A DNA stretch of 64,000 nt from Corythucha ciliata (lineage: Eukaryota > Arthropoda > Insecta > Hemiptera > Tingidae): positions 13,102,029-13,166,028 of the forward strand of contig CM075942.1 of the NCBI GenBank assembly GCA_038030265.1. The letters are read 5' to 3'. The notes under the pieces are model-generated. The model had not been told where the DNA came from. It did not search any database and saw nothing but the letters and a program-made list of their open reading frames with translations. The position numbers and the translations under genes are program-made. Positions 24,140 to 34,564 of the stretch are shown here, piece by piece (within the stretch, counting starts at the first letter, position 1; each line of letters starts with the position of its first letter).

Positions 24140-27100
24140 GTATAGGGCGTTGTTTGAATTGACGTATTTTTTGGCAATTTAGATGGTCTGCAACGAGCAC
24201 GACGCCCTTATAGTCGAGTAATCAACTATTTTAACATCAAACAGATCAACGATTAGAACGTTGTTAGCTTGTTTTTCGGCGTCCCACTTTCCGTTGCATC
24301 GCAAGCGTCCTACTTTTGTCCTATTTTTTCTTGCCAGGCGTCCTCGGAATTCGGAAACAACTTTTACATCTCTGGCTGGGTCAAATTATTTGGTCCCCAA
24401 AAAGCTCTCAGTCTGCCAGATACACCATCACATCGTGACCACCGAGTTCTCAACACCAACTCGGAAAACCTGTTGTAACGCCACCCCCCCCCCCCCGAAC
24501 TCATTTTTCTTTGTATTTGGCACATATAATGTAAAGAAATGAAAGCAGTGCTTCGTATGCGTGTGTGTAATAAAAGCCTCAGAGAAAGGTGAGGGTTGAA
24601 GTAACGGAGGGCAATCCAGAGAACAATAAATTTTCATTTGACGAAAAAATCCCTTTCATTTTACTATACCCTCCACGACCCCCATCCCCACCCCACCACA
24701 CGAACCATAATTTTTCGAAGTTAATTTTTGCTAATGAGTTGATTTACTGGTGGACAACCAGCGTGATACCAGATTTAATAACAATTTTTTTTTTCCCCGC
24801 CTCCACTCCCTGAGGCTTTTTTCGGTTAGGTGTGTGCAAAGCGTGGACGCATCTGTTATTAAGACGAATCACACGGTTCAAGGGGGGTGGGGGATTTTAA
24901 CAAAAAATAATTAACGAGGTGGGTGTAGAAGCTGGTTTCAGCGACTTTTTTTTTTTTTTTTTTGTCTTCTGGGGAGAATTACAATCCCTACCGGGGAAAA
25001 AGACTTCGCCATAGGGTGGAAGCGTATATAAATTGAAAAAGAGCCGTGTTAGGGGTCATTACTGTTAATTGATCAAGGTGGAGAAAAAGGAAGTAATAAG
25101 AGGGTGGTTCTAATATGAGTGAAGAAAACGAAAAAAGGTGGTATTTGAATTGTAAACTTTGAAGGATGGTAAGGGGATTCATGAATACTTTAAAAGGATT
25201 TAAACGTTTAAAGTTAAATCAATGGAATGCATCACGTTAATTACTACTTTTTGTGTTCCCCCCGAGGGGCTTCAAGAGATTCCAAGTGATGGGTGGGAGG
25301 GTGCAGTCTAATTAAACAATTTAAACTGATTCTCTTCGGTATTTTTATCATTAAAACTGCTCGCCTGAGTAGTTGAGCCACAAAAATCGTTTTGTCAATT
25401 ATAATGCCATTGGAAGCGAACTATTTGTGATGGAGTGGTGGGGTGGGGGTTCTGAGCTATGTATGCTCCAAGGAAACTGATGGAATGAGACAGGTTTCGA
25501 GTTGGAGGCTCTTGTGCTGGTGGAATGGGGTTGAGGAAGATGAATACTAGCCTTGGAAGATCGGGAGGCGGCTCCCCCCCCCCCCGCATCCTCGCCAACC
25601 CTTGGCTGGAACCAGTATCCCAGAAACGCACGGAGGCGGCAAGAAAAGAAGAGCGAGAGTGATAGAGAGCATAGAAGCGAGAAAGAGAACTCGGTGGAAA
25701 AAAGGTTATTAGTCCCCGTCCTTCCAAAACCCAACCCCCATCCCCATTCTATCCTTCTAGCCCTTCATAGCCACTCTGAAAAATGGTAGAGATGCATCAA
25801 AACCCCAGGAGCCCTTTGGTGGTGGGAGGGGGTGCCCTAGGAAGGGGAGGTTCCCTTCGACCATCACCCTTGGGTTCCTTCATTCTCTCTCTTGACACCC
25901 TCTTCGGCAACCCGCACACCCCGCACAGCTTCAGGATTCCCCGCTTCGTTTCACAACGTCACTTGGGTTCGAAAAAAAAAAAAGAAAAAGGAAAAAAAAA
26001 AAAAAAAGAGTTCGAGGGAATGAAAACTATGGCGAGAGGAGGCGGAAGACTGTGTGGGGCGGCACTCCAGGGGTTGGAGTGAGGTGGGGGGCGCGGGGGT
26101 TGAGGGTGTTTTTGAGGGGGATGGCTCATCCATCTTGACGCTCATGAATCATGGTCCTCCGGTGACGGAACCCGATCCATACACACAGCCTCCTCTCCCT
26201 TCATCTTCCATCACAACAGACGCCATCACTTTTTTCCCTTTTTTTCTCCCCTTATTCGTTTAGAATTTAACCTTTATATTTCTTAGTAGAGCAATTTGCA
26301 ACTTGGAAAGTTTACAAGGATAATCTTTATAAGCGTGAAAGTGCTAAAAGTTGGTTAAAACGTTCTACTTTTAAAATGTGTTTTCCCAGGCTCATCATTT
26401 CCTCTTCATTGAGTTAAATTGACCCTTAAAAAGTGATTTAAACAATCAATTCAAGAGAGGCGCTTTTGAAAGCTCCTGCAACATTAATTCTCTGATAAAA
26501 ATCTTGAAAATGACGTGCTCCCCACCCACTAGCGCTTCAGGAGCCTCAAAAAGTTGTCACGCTTAGTTTAATATTAAAATAACTACCATATTGTAAGGAG
26601 GGAGGGATTGAAATAGAAACTGCATCCTTCTATTTTAACGGGGCCATAAATAAAATGAATGTACATAAAAAAAAAGAGAATAGGTAACTTGTTCTACAAC
26701 GCTACAGGTGGTACACAAATCGTAAAATAGGATCATGGGGTTTAAAGAAGCGTCAGGGATTGGTATGGGGGGGGGAGTAGTTGAGAGGTCGTAGCACCCC
26801 GTTCACCAAAACAGCGTTCTGAGTAGTGGTAAACAAGTTGTGAAGGGGGGGGGGGGTAAGCGAGGAAAAAGGCCCCACTTCACCAACCTCATCATCCACC
26901 ATCAACCCCCCCCCCCTTACTGTAAGAACCCGACCTTGACAATTTATGACCGAGTTATGAGGACCTCAACTCTTCATTAGTCTTATTTATGGCTATAATC
27001 ACCGTTTAGAGCACCATAATAGTAGTGGGGGGGGGGAACGACCAATATAGAAGGCCATTCACCAAAAAAGACCGGGGCCCATGCGGAGAGCGAGAGAGGA

Positions 27101-29800
27101 GATTATAGAACATGGACAGGTGCCCTGCCCTTCTTTTCACCCGGAGTCCTCTCTTCACCCACAGGCTATCTCGCACTCGCTCTCGTGTTATATTTCCTCC
27201 TCTTCTTTCTCCTTTCAACCTTCATCCCATCGAACGACGATCACTTAACTAGCCCCTCCCGAACTCCTTTCCACAGACTTATTGCTTCACATTTTAACAT
27301 TTTACCTGTTACTTCATCTCTATTGACCGATTAAGTGAATCAGTCAAGTGGGCTCGATATACACAGTGTTTCACACTTTAGGGAAACGATCTCTCATTAG
27401 TTCTTAAATGGTGCTGGTTTTCAGCGATCTATTAATAAATATGAAGAACATTCAGCTACAAGTCGTCACTTGTTATTGCCACAAGTTGTCACTTATGTTA
27501 TGAAAGTTTGGGAAACAAACTTTTTGGAGTTCAAAAATTGAGTCTTTCTTTTAAAGAACACAACTATTGGAAGATAATTCTTTACCCTCGATTTGGTCGT
27601 TGTATCAATAACGTTAAAAAACCGCCAGAGTGAATAAAACTGTTTGGTTAGTCACTGGAAGTTGTAGAGCCACAAATCAATATGACTCTCCAATCCTCGC
27701 TCCCCCCCCCACCCACTGTATATATCTGTTGGGGTAAACCCGTCAACCTCATTCCCAATTCAATCCTTTTGGCAGTTTTCAAACTCCCCCATCAAAATCG
27801 ACTTTATTCAGAACGTGGAATATCTCATTTCAAAATTTTCAGCGAGTTTTCAAAGAAATTTACAGTTAACCTATACTTTTGTTCGTCGGTTATGAGAACG
27901 GATCAATGGGGGGGGGGGGATCTCCGTCGAATTCGGTCGATTGAAGAGACCATCAATTTTATTTTTCTCCCCTTTTCCCGACACTTCGATTAAAGAAGGC
28001 GTTAAAGATGGTTTTGGATTGATGAGCCGCAAAAACGGGCAATTCTTTTCATTCAGTTTAAAAAGTTACTCCCCCACTCCCTTTTTTTTTTAACTGGAGG
28101 AAAACCCTCCACCCCACCTCTTGAGTACCCACGCAGCAGAAAAATTAAGACGCAAACACCCCTAAGAAGAAGTAGAAAAAAGAGAGAGAGAAAAAAAAAG
28201 GATTGATAGGTTGTGATGTTGATTGAGGAAGCCATTAAGAAAACAGGGCACAAACCAAAAGAAACACACACACACACTTACAAAACTTTACTGGCTCTTT
28301 GCCCCTTTCCTTGGGCCCTTCTAGTGGGTAGAAAGAGAGAGAGTGAGAGTGAGAGAGAGAGAAAACATTAATTCACTTTCTAGCTCTCGTAGCGGGGATT
28401 GAAATGTCTTGTAGCATGTCGCCAGAAGCGGTAGGCGCCATTAACCACCTGAACAATGTCCTCCAAGCCCGAAATGTCACACATTGCGCTGCAAACCCCT
28501 CCCCCTCTTACCCAATACCTTACAAAGTGTGTTACACAACAACGATGAACAAAAATGAGATGAGTCGTTTGTTTTATATTAAACGGTAATGGGAGGAAGA
28601 GGGTGGGATTGTCATCGGTAGGGCTGTGAAATTTCAAAACATGGGCCACCGCCGTCATCACACCACTGAATGACGAGATGAAAATTGGGCCAGTTCACAA
28701 GTCCACGCAGTCACCTCCGTCATTAATTTTTTGAATGCTGAGTGATCTCACGGCAGCCTCTAAGTGAAAATAGCCATGAAACCAGGATGTTAAAAATTGT
28801 TTTAAATAATGTTGAAAGAGCCATGTTATTCGTTGAAGAAAATTGGAAGAGGAGAGGTTGTTGTTACTTCAGATTTCAAAATAGGGGAGAATATCTGAAG
28901 TTATATTTTTTTAGCAATCAAAAAACCTCCCCTCACCACCACCAACCCCCACGCAGCGTATCAAGTTATTATAATTAGATTGTGTGGGCCCTCTTGGGTT
29001 TCATTATTTCAAAAGGCTAAGGCCCCCCCTTTTTTTATCAGTACTCAAAGTGACGGTGGCGCAGAATTGGAAAAATCCCCCAACCACCATAACACACACA
29101 CCGTCTCTTTTTCCCAGAATTGTTCACCTACCGATGGTGGTGGCGGTGGTGGTTGTTGAGTGGGAGTGGGGCTGTTGATGCGAAGTTAGAGGGAAAACAG
29201 TAGCTGTTGAAGAGAAAGGGTGTGGTATGGAGGGTTTTCGCGCTGCTGCTGCTGCTGGATGAGGAAGGGCGGTTCGTGGAGGGTTTTAGAAGCAAGAGAT
29301 AGACTTGAGAAATTGATTACAGACATTAGTTTGCTGACACTATGGACACTTTTATTAATGGGGGGGCCCTACCACCCCGCGCAACACCATCACCACCGCA
29401 CACCGTCCCAGCTCACCAAAAAGCTCCCCGGTACAACCTCCACCAATCTTTTTCCTCTCAGCCCTTGTTTCTACTTCTTTTTCTTTCTTCCACTCTTTTT
29501 TTTTGTTCTATCTTTCTCACTTTTTTCTTTTTGCTCAATTCCCCCCTCGCACCACTTCTATCACACCGTACAGCCACTTCTCAGACAAGCACAAACTTTT
29601 CTCTTTTAGTTTTTGCAGCCTCTTTCTCTTCTCGATAATTTTTTCCTGTCTTTTCACTGAACCCGAGGTATCATTTTTGAGACCCAGTTTAATTAGCTGC
29701 TCTTAGAGGGTTGTTTTTCGTACCGATAACACATGTTTTTCTAGTTGGTGAAGAGTACAAGAGTATAGGGGTAAAAAGGAAATGGTGTTCAGTTCTACTA
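24140..29800. other. Single-copy-looking DNA dense in poly-G/poly-C runs, no gene recognised
   Basis: At least eight G or C runs of 9-13 nt occur here (for example 24484-24496, 25574-25585, 26845-26856, 26906-26916, 27027-27036, 27908-27919), with a T18-type run near 24947, A-rich tracts at 25973-26008 and a GA microsatellite at about 28335-28362. Frames such as 25395-25734 (-), 25553-26082 (+) and 29220-29638 (+) are simple-sequence translations interrupted by these runs. No RNA gene was seen. Confidence 0.45.
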
Positions 29801-30008
29801 TACTGCAAAGTGTTTGACATGTTTTACCAGCCTGCATCGGTAAAGCACTGGTTTTACTACTGGTTTGGACTACTCGTGTGATGCAATTGGATTAGCAGAG
29901 GCTTAGGTCTCAGGTTTCTGGCTCACAGGGGGGAAGAAAGATGTTGTCGCCGGTATTATAAATAAATTAAATGAAATGAATATCTTCCGGGCAACGATGG
30001 AAGGGCAC

Positions 30009-30293
30009 AGCCCGACACGATTCGAGTTTCGAGAAAAATTCGAAGTTCATCTACGATATGATAACACTGGTGTGGTTTACCTTTGTCAAAAGGAGAAACG
30101 CCTACAGTTTCGAAAAAAAAAAAAAAAAAAAATGGCCCTGGATGGGGTTCGGCTCAGCTGATCCCTCGCAGTACGACTGCCAAAGGCGTCACCGTGGCGC
30201 ATTGGCAGCGTGCTGGACAAGTAATCCAGAGATTGCGGGTTCAAATCCCGCCGGGGAGCCCATTTTCTCTTGAAACTCGAATCGTGACGGGCT
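30009..30293. repeat. Inverted repeat enclosing a poly-A tract and a tRNA-like sequence
   Basis: AGCCCGACACGATTCGAGTT... (30009-30037) is the near-exact reverse complement of 30263-30293, which has a 2-nt insertion. Between the arms lie about 80 bp of unique sequence, an A20 tract (30113-30132) and the tRNA-Thr-like sequence. It could be a palindromic transposable element that captured a tRNA, or two retroposed pieces head to head. Confidence 0.65.
30188..30259 (+). tRNA. tRNA-Thr(AGT)-like sequence, probable pseudogene or SINE head
   Basis: Folds as a 72-nt cloverleaf. The acceptor is GTCACCG with CGGGGAG (two mismatches). The D arm is GCGC/GCGT. The anticodon arm is CTGGA/TCCAG around the loop CAAGTAA. 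The T arm is GCGGG/CCCGC around TTCAAAT. The loop places AGT at the anticodon (30220-30222), read as Thr, and the surrounding AGTAA context fits tRNA-Thr. Internal promoter boxes are recognisable: box A TGGCGCATTGG at 30195 and box B GGTTCAAATCC at 30238. The conserved U33 is replaced by A and the acceptor has a G-G and an A-G mismatch, so a working tRNA is unlikely. The A20 tract 55 nt upstream and the flanking inverted arms suggest a retroposed or SINE-like copy. Confidence 0.7.
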
Positions 30294-30399
30294 ATGCTTA
30301 GATATCACTTTCATTTAATGTATACACGTATACCGTGGGCCTGGTCATGGTCAGTAATCACTATGAGATCTCTTGAGTCTCTCCAATATAAATGGATAA

Positions 30400-30840
30400 A
30401 ATTTCGTGAAATTGTGCATTTTTCTCTATATTAACCAGGAAATAACCTCCAGAAATTACCAATTGGCCATTGCTCAATACTATATCTCTACTTCACAATC
30501 TTAGACCCGAATTAGCGCTTCATCGCAATTTTAGACCCTAATTGGCGCTTTTTCTAAAAAATTCACGGGAATAAGTGATTTTTTAAAATAATAGCCGACA
30601 ATTCGTGACTTTTCCTATTTCGGCCATGACTTAACGAAGTTTCGAAATATTAGCCAAAAGTTGCCTCCATAAAATGAAAATTAGCGTTTTCTCACTTCTG
30701 TGAGTGAGTGATTGATCACATACTTAGCGGTGAATCGGGTCATTTCTCAATTTTATCCGCTAAGTTTCCTACAGAAACCACGAACTGCGGCTTTTTGTAA
30801 ATTTCAGAGCTGCGAATTAACAATTAATTGTCGATTTTAG
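30400..30840 (-). repeat. F1 array fragment, reverse orientation
   Basis: Reverse F1 units ('gaattagcgcttcatcgcaattttaga', 'attggcgctttttct') about every 30 bp. It ends at the C12 run at 30899-30910. Confidence 0.65.
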
Positions 30841-30889
30841 AAACTGTAGCCCCACTAATTCAGCCTCACGAGTATAGGTACGAGTACAG

Positions 30890-31350
30890 GGAACAGATCC
30901 CCCCCCCCCCACGGCTACAAGTATGCAAACGAATGGGCACTAGTACCAACGCTCAAAAGAGCTTCATAAGATCTCCAAAAATGAACGGTTCTCGTTAGGC
31001 TTAGCGGATTTTCTCGACATCAAGCAGCACGAAAAGGTCCGCGTGTTTTTCAGCTGCTTCCTTGGACTTCAGACCCCACGCAGTATCTTACTAGGATAGT
31101 AGCGAGGTGACGTCAGACGGTTGGACAGTGACCGGCGGTCCGACCTGGAGAATGTCACGTTGCATGTGATATCAGCAAAAAGAGACGGCTGAATATTCGA
31201 TTGAACCCCCCGTAAGCGCTGTTCTGGTGGCTCAAATTGAGAAAATCCGCGCTTTATTGAAGAAAATTCTCGGCTAAAAAGTGAAAATACACAGTGTCCC
31301 CAGTTTCGTTACATCCTTAAGCCCAGTAAAGTGCTGATTGGCAATTTGCA
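30890..31350 (+). repeat. Transposon end module shared with three other places
   Basis: 30910-31080 matches 58970-59160 in reverse complement (shared phrases 'ggtactagtgc', 'tttttggagat', 'aagtccaaggaa'). 31090-31350 matches 41560-41800 directly and 40110-40310 in reverse ('gacctggagaatgt', 'ccagtttcgtta..tcctta'). At each place it separates GC-rich terminal sequence from an F1 array, so it looks like the subterminal part of one transposon family that carries F1 repeats inside. Confidence 0.6.
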
Positions 31351-31359
31351 ACTTGCTGA

Positions 31360-32230
31360 CGCTGCGAAACAAATGAAAAAATCGCTAATATTCGTGGCTG
31401 TAACTGCGAAAAAGCGCTGATTCTTGGTCTCGCTATGCAACTTCCAGACTTTAATTTGAGAGAAAATCGCTGGTACATGGGGGGCATTCTACGAATAAAT
31501 TGTACAAATCAGCGCAAAAGTGTTGTTTTTGGCCCAACCCTGCGGTTAAAATTGAGAAAACACGATGTATTATTGACCAAAAAAAGAGACGCTTTTAGGT
31601 TAAAATTGGGCAAAAATGGAAAATTCGCAACTGAAATTGCGAAAAATCACTCATTCGTGTATAAATACAAAACTTTCTTTCCTACGCGAACATGGCAGTA
31701 AAAAAGGAATAGATGCTAATTCACCGCAAAATTTTCAGAAAACGCTATTTCACTGCTGAAATTGAGAAAAGTCGCTCATTTGCAATTCGTGGACGTAAAC
31801 TTGAGGGAAAACGTTAATAAAGCGGATAAAAAAGAACAAAATCACCAATTCGTGGTTAAAATGAAAAAAATCACTAATTAGCGCGGCTGAAATTTAACAA
31901 ACCGCTAATTAGCGCGGCTAAAATCAATGAAAATTCTAATTTTCAGTTCAAATTGGAAAAAGTGATAATTTTCTGCTTAAAATGGAAGAAATGGCTAATT
32001 GAAAGAGAGGTGAAAAACCCGCTAACATACCGCGAGTAAAAATTAAAATAATCGCTCATGCATGGCGTTATGGTGAACAAAAAATCCTTATTTGGGAAAA
32101 ACCCTCTATTTCACGGCTAATGCTGTTGAAAACACATAAGAAAAACGCTCATTTTCAGCTAAAACTGAGAAACCTGCTAATACCCTGCTAAAATTGAGGA
32201 AAGCCTAAACCTTCTGTAGATATTCGATAG
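31360..32230 (+). repeat. F1 array, forward orientation
   Basis: Forward F1 units, for example 'cgctaattagcgcggctaaaa' twice near 31875-31925. The array runs on from the end module at 30890-31350. Confidence 0.7.
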
Positions 32231-32319
32231 AGAAGGCTCTGGTTAAAAGCTGCGGGCTTAAATGTATACGTAAATTTGCGATTTGGCACGAACCGGCTGC
32301 GTTTCACATTTTCCGGCGC

Positions 32320-32690
32320 GGGCGAATGGTCGATTTTGCAATTTTCATGACAGAAATCGTCAGTTTAGCCAATTTGTTTTAGCGTGAGCAGAGCCGATTT
32401 GGCCACATTATAGAGTGGGAACCGTATCAGTTCGACTATTTTTAGCGCGCATACAAACTGCTTGGCCTTTAGCCATTTTCAAAGTACCGATCGTCAGTTT
32501 TGCCATGAGAAGCCAGTATTCAGCCATTTTCAGCTCGCCAAGTTCGTCAAGCCAAAGGTGGAACGGTCAGTATTGACCATTTTTGGCGCGTAAATGGTAG
32601 ATGTTACTATTTTTGGGGCGGGAATCATGATCTTTTCAGAGCTCACGAAATCAGCTATTTTTAGACGTAAGAAGTAAGAAGCCTAAGACG
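32320..32690. repeat. F4 degenerate motif array
   Basis: Repeats of 'ttggcc..ttttcagcgcgc' with 'gatcgtcagttttgcca' spacers, the same family as 12220-12539. It lies directly upstream of the Pao/BEL relic. Confidence 0.6.
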
Positions 32691-32820
32691 TTTTATTAAA
32701 GGTGAAATGTAACGAGAAGAGCATGTCGAGTTGGCTTTGGCAGGTTTTGCCCGGGAGGAAGAGGGTTAAAGGTAGCGACGCATCAGTCTAGAAAAGGATG
32801 AATCACGCGTTCCCACTGCT

Positions 32821-33047
32821 TTGGGTCTCTTATCGACTAAAACTGACCCGAAATTGTGTATCTTGGGTGGTGAATCGTCACATCTCACTCCACAGTGCTC
32901 GAAAGCGGGGGCTATGACTTTGTCTGAGCGTTGTCGCTTACTCGGAGAGAAGAAATGCTGTTTCTTTGTCCTTTTCGCGGCCATTTTAGAATAAGGTGCA
33001 AAGCCAAAGTAAAATGCACTGGCTGTGGATGTCGGCATTATCGCTAG
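32821..33047 (+). pseudogene. Pao/BEL gag zinc-knuckle region, frameshifted
   Basis: The first frame starts with a Cys/His cluster (32860-32930: C-I-L-G-G then H and C) followed by LSERCRLLGEKKCC, the usual lead-in to Pao-type knuckles. Counted against the family Cys-x-x-Cys spacing, one base is missing at about 32965. In the shifted frame the rest of a CCHC knuckle follows (C-PFRG-H-FRIR-C, 32967-32999), then a second Cys/His group (C-TG-C-GC-RH). A TAG at 33045 ends that frame. Knuckles of this type bind the element's own RNA in gag particles. The frameshift and stop mark it as non-functional. An open frame on the opposite strand here is a shadow. Confidence 0.75.
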
Positions 33048-33194
33048 TATACCGTCAGATTGCGTCGTCTTAAACTGACAATTCGGAGAAACGGGTGGAC
33101 GCGAATACTGCCTCTGCCTCAAGTGACCAAGCCCTTACTAGCTTACAGTTGCCTAGCAGAATCGTTCTTCAGACGCTAAGTGTCTCACTGGTCG

Positions 33195-33665
33195 GTAAAT
33201 CAGGGGTTAAAATAATTCGAGAGTTATTAAATTCTTGGTCACAGTGCACCCATGTGCCACCTCGGCACTCCGCGACACCGGATACGAGCCTATCCGAACA
33301 TAAGAAGTGGCGCATTCGTTATTTGGAGGTACCCAGACAGAAGCCATTCTCCATCGAGTTTACAGGATTCACATCAGTGACGTCACTTTGAATTACCACT
33401 GTAATTTCGAAGTATTCGTCGATCAACCGATTATTTGTCAGAGCATTCCACCGGTGTTAACTGAACCCCTTCCCCCTGAATTAATTTCAGCAGGCGTCGT
33501 GAATTACGATATTAATCCTGGACCGATTGAACTACTTATCGGAGGTGAGATAATCACCAAACTCCTCACTGGTCGTGTGGTTTCTGCACAAAATGGCCTC
33601 GCGGCAATAGAAACTCGTTTGGGGTGGACATTGATGGGGAAGGCGCCACCCGATCCCAACTTCCC
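33195..33665 (+). pseudogene. Pao/BEL aspartic protease region, catalytic motif lost
   Basis: The pepsin-like protease of Pao/BEL carries a LLDSGSQ-type active site. The aligned segment at 33221-33244 reads ELLNSWSQ, so the catalytic Asp is Asn (codon AAT, 33230-33232) and the following Gly is Trp. Downstream, after a frame change, 33520-33640 carries the conserved block PIELLIGGEIITKLLTGRV followed by an ETRLGWTLMG motif, characteristic of this protease's C-terminal half. The protease would normally cut the gag-pol polyprotein. Loss of the catalytic residue and the frame break rule out activity. Just after the LGW motif the similarity stops, at the edge of a large internal deletion. Confidence 0.85.
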
Positions 33666-33755
33666 AAGTCTAATGAGACTAGCGAAATCGTATCAAACAA
33701 CTTACTTTGCTGTAAAAGTGAGAACGAGGGGAGAGAAGGAACAGTCTTCATGCAA

Positions 33756-33930
33756 AATCGGGTTCAGGAAATTCGACGTCTGACCTCAGGCTCTGATTGG
33801 AGACATGCCAAGAAGTAAAATAAAATCGCCGATCTTTCCTCTCGAGGCTTCAATGGTAAGGAGCTTTCCAATTCGAAATGGTAAAAGGGTTCCCCTTGGT
33901 TGCATTTTCATCGACAGAAATGGCCTACCG
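33756..33930 (+). pseudogene. Pao/BEL RNase H C-terminal tail, after an internal deletion
   Basis: Reads NRVQEIRRLTSGSDWRHAK, then a TAA stop (33816-33818), then in the same frame a SSRGFNGKELSNSKW-type block and WLHFHRQKWP. This matches the typical Pao/BEL end of RNase H (RV.EI..LT...WRH......AD..SRG....EL..S..W..GP.WL). It begins only about 90 bp after the protease LGW motif, whereas in intact elements the whole reverse transcriptase and most of RNase H, more than 1 kb, lies between them. The junction is therefore a deletion at about 33665-33755. A poly-C run (33939-33951) follows and coincides with the next frame change. Confidence 0.8.
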
Positions 33931-34005
33931 ACGATGGACCCCCCCCCCCCCAAATTGATCAATTGTGTTCGTCTGCCGTCTTCATCCTCGGATCCGTCGG
34001 TTTCT

Positions 34006-34195
34006 CACCACCAGTTGTCAGCGTTCATTGTTCATCTCATCGGGTGGGTTCGGCGTTTCCTAAAGAATTGCAGAAGATCCATCATCGGGACAGACCAAGG
34101 AGAACTGTCTGCAGACGAAATCCAAAAAGCAGAAAATGCTCATGTCACCGAAGATGCCGAAAGTGTGACCGCACAGACTTCCCTCACGTTCATTC
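34006..34195 (+). pseudogene. Pao/BEL pre-integrase linker
   Basis: The frame here carries IGWVRRFLKNCRRS followed by GELSADEIQKAEN, matching the linker upstream of the Pao/BEL integrase zinc-binding domain (W..RF..NCR......L...E...AE). The expected HHCC zinc finger and DDE integrase core do not follow, and similarity resumes about 40 bp later with the C-terminal domain. A second deletion therefore removed the integrase core. Confidence 0.75.
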
Positions 34196-34236
34196 GGGAG
34201 CCTCCTTCGGATGGTATCCCTGACAGGGATTTCGAC

Positions 34237-34540
34237 AGAATTGACGTTCACATACTGCGTCGACGTGCTCGCTTCAGATTGCGCGTTAAGGCCGACTTGC
34301 TGTCACGATTTCGGACATAATATCTCAGTAAGCTACCTAGCGTGCGACCAGAGTCCAAGTTTTCGAGAGGCCCCAGTCTTGAACTTGGGGAATTGGTCCT
34401 TGTGGAGCAGGACCGCCTTAAGAGAGCAGAGTGGCCCTTAGCTCGCATAGTGCAGCTCCTCCACGGAGTCGTCCGCACCGTACTTTTAAAAACCTCCCAC
34501 GGTGAGTTAGTCAGTCCGGTGCAGAGATTACATCGGCCCC
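34237..34540 (+). pseudogene. Pao/BEL C-terminal domain after integrase (DUF5641-type)
   Basis: Begins with LRRRARFRLRVKADLLSRFR, followed by a TAA stop (34318-34320) and, in the same frame, YLSKL, LELGELVLVEQDRLKRAEWP, LARIVQLL and GELVSPVQRLHRP. These are the hallmarks of the domain after the Pao/BEL integrase: a basic R.R..R helix, a (V)GD(L)VLV..D..PR..WP(L)GR(V) core and a final RPV.(K/R)L box. It is the best preserved part of the relic. Only the one in-frame stop breaks it. After about 34560 no element similarity is visible. Confidence 0.85.
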
Positions 34541-34564
34541 CCAGTCACCCATCGAAGGGCTCAG

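Larger units (their letters stand above)
32785..34540 (+). mobile_element. Collapsed Pao/BEL LTR-retrotransposon relic
   Basis: Fragments of gag zinc knuckles, aspartic protease, RNase H tail, pre-integrase linker and the post-integrase C-terminal domain occur in the correct Pao/BEL order on one strand, in about 1.75 kb instead of the usual 5-6 kb or more. Reverse transcriptase, most of RNase H and the integrase catalytic core are absent. Frames shift several times and carry stops, so the copy is dead. LTRs were not recognised on either side. Pao/BEL elements are animal retroelements that make a gag-pol polyprotein and integrate a DNA copy. Domains are listed separately. Confidence 0.85.

Noticed and set aside
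29760..29960. Possible second tRNA-derived SINE head and tail upstream of the tRNA-like sequence
   Set aside because: The sequence near 29890-29925 only loosely resembles an internal promoter box B and no cloverleaf can be folded.
32766..33122. 118-codon minus-strand frame over the Pao/BEL gag region
   Set aside because: The plus strand carries the recognisable zinc-knuckle pattern; the minus frame is a shadow.
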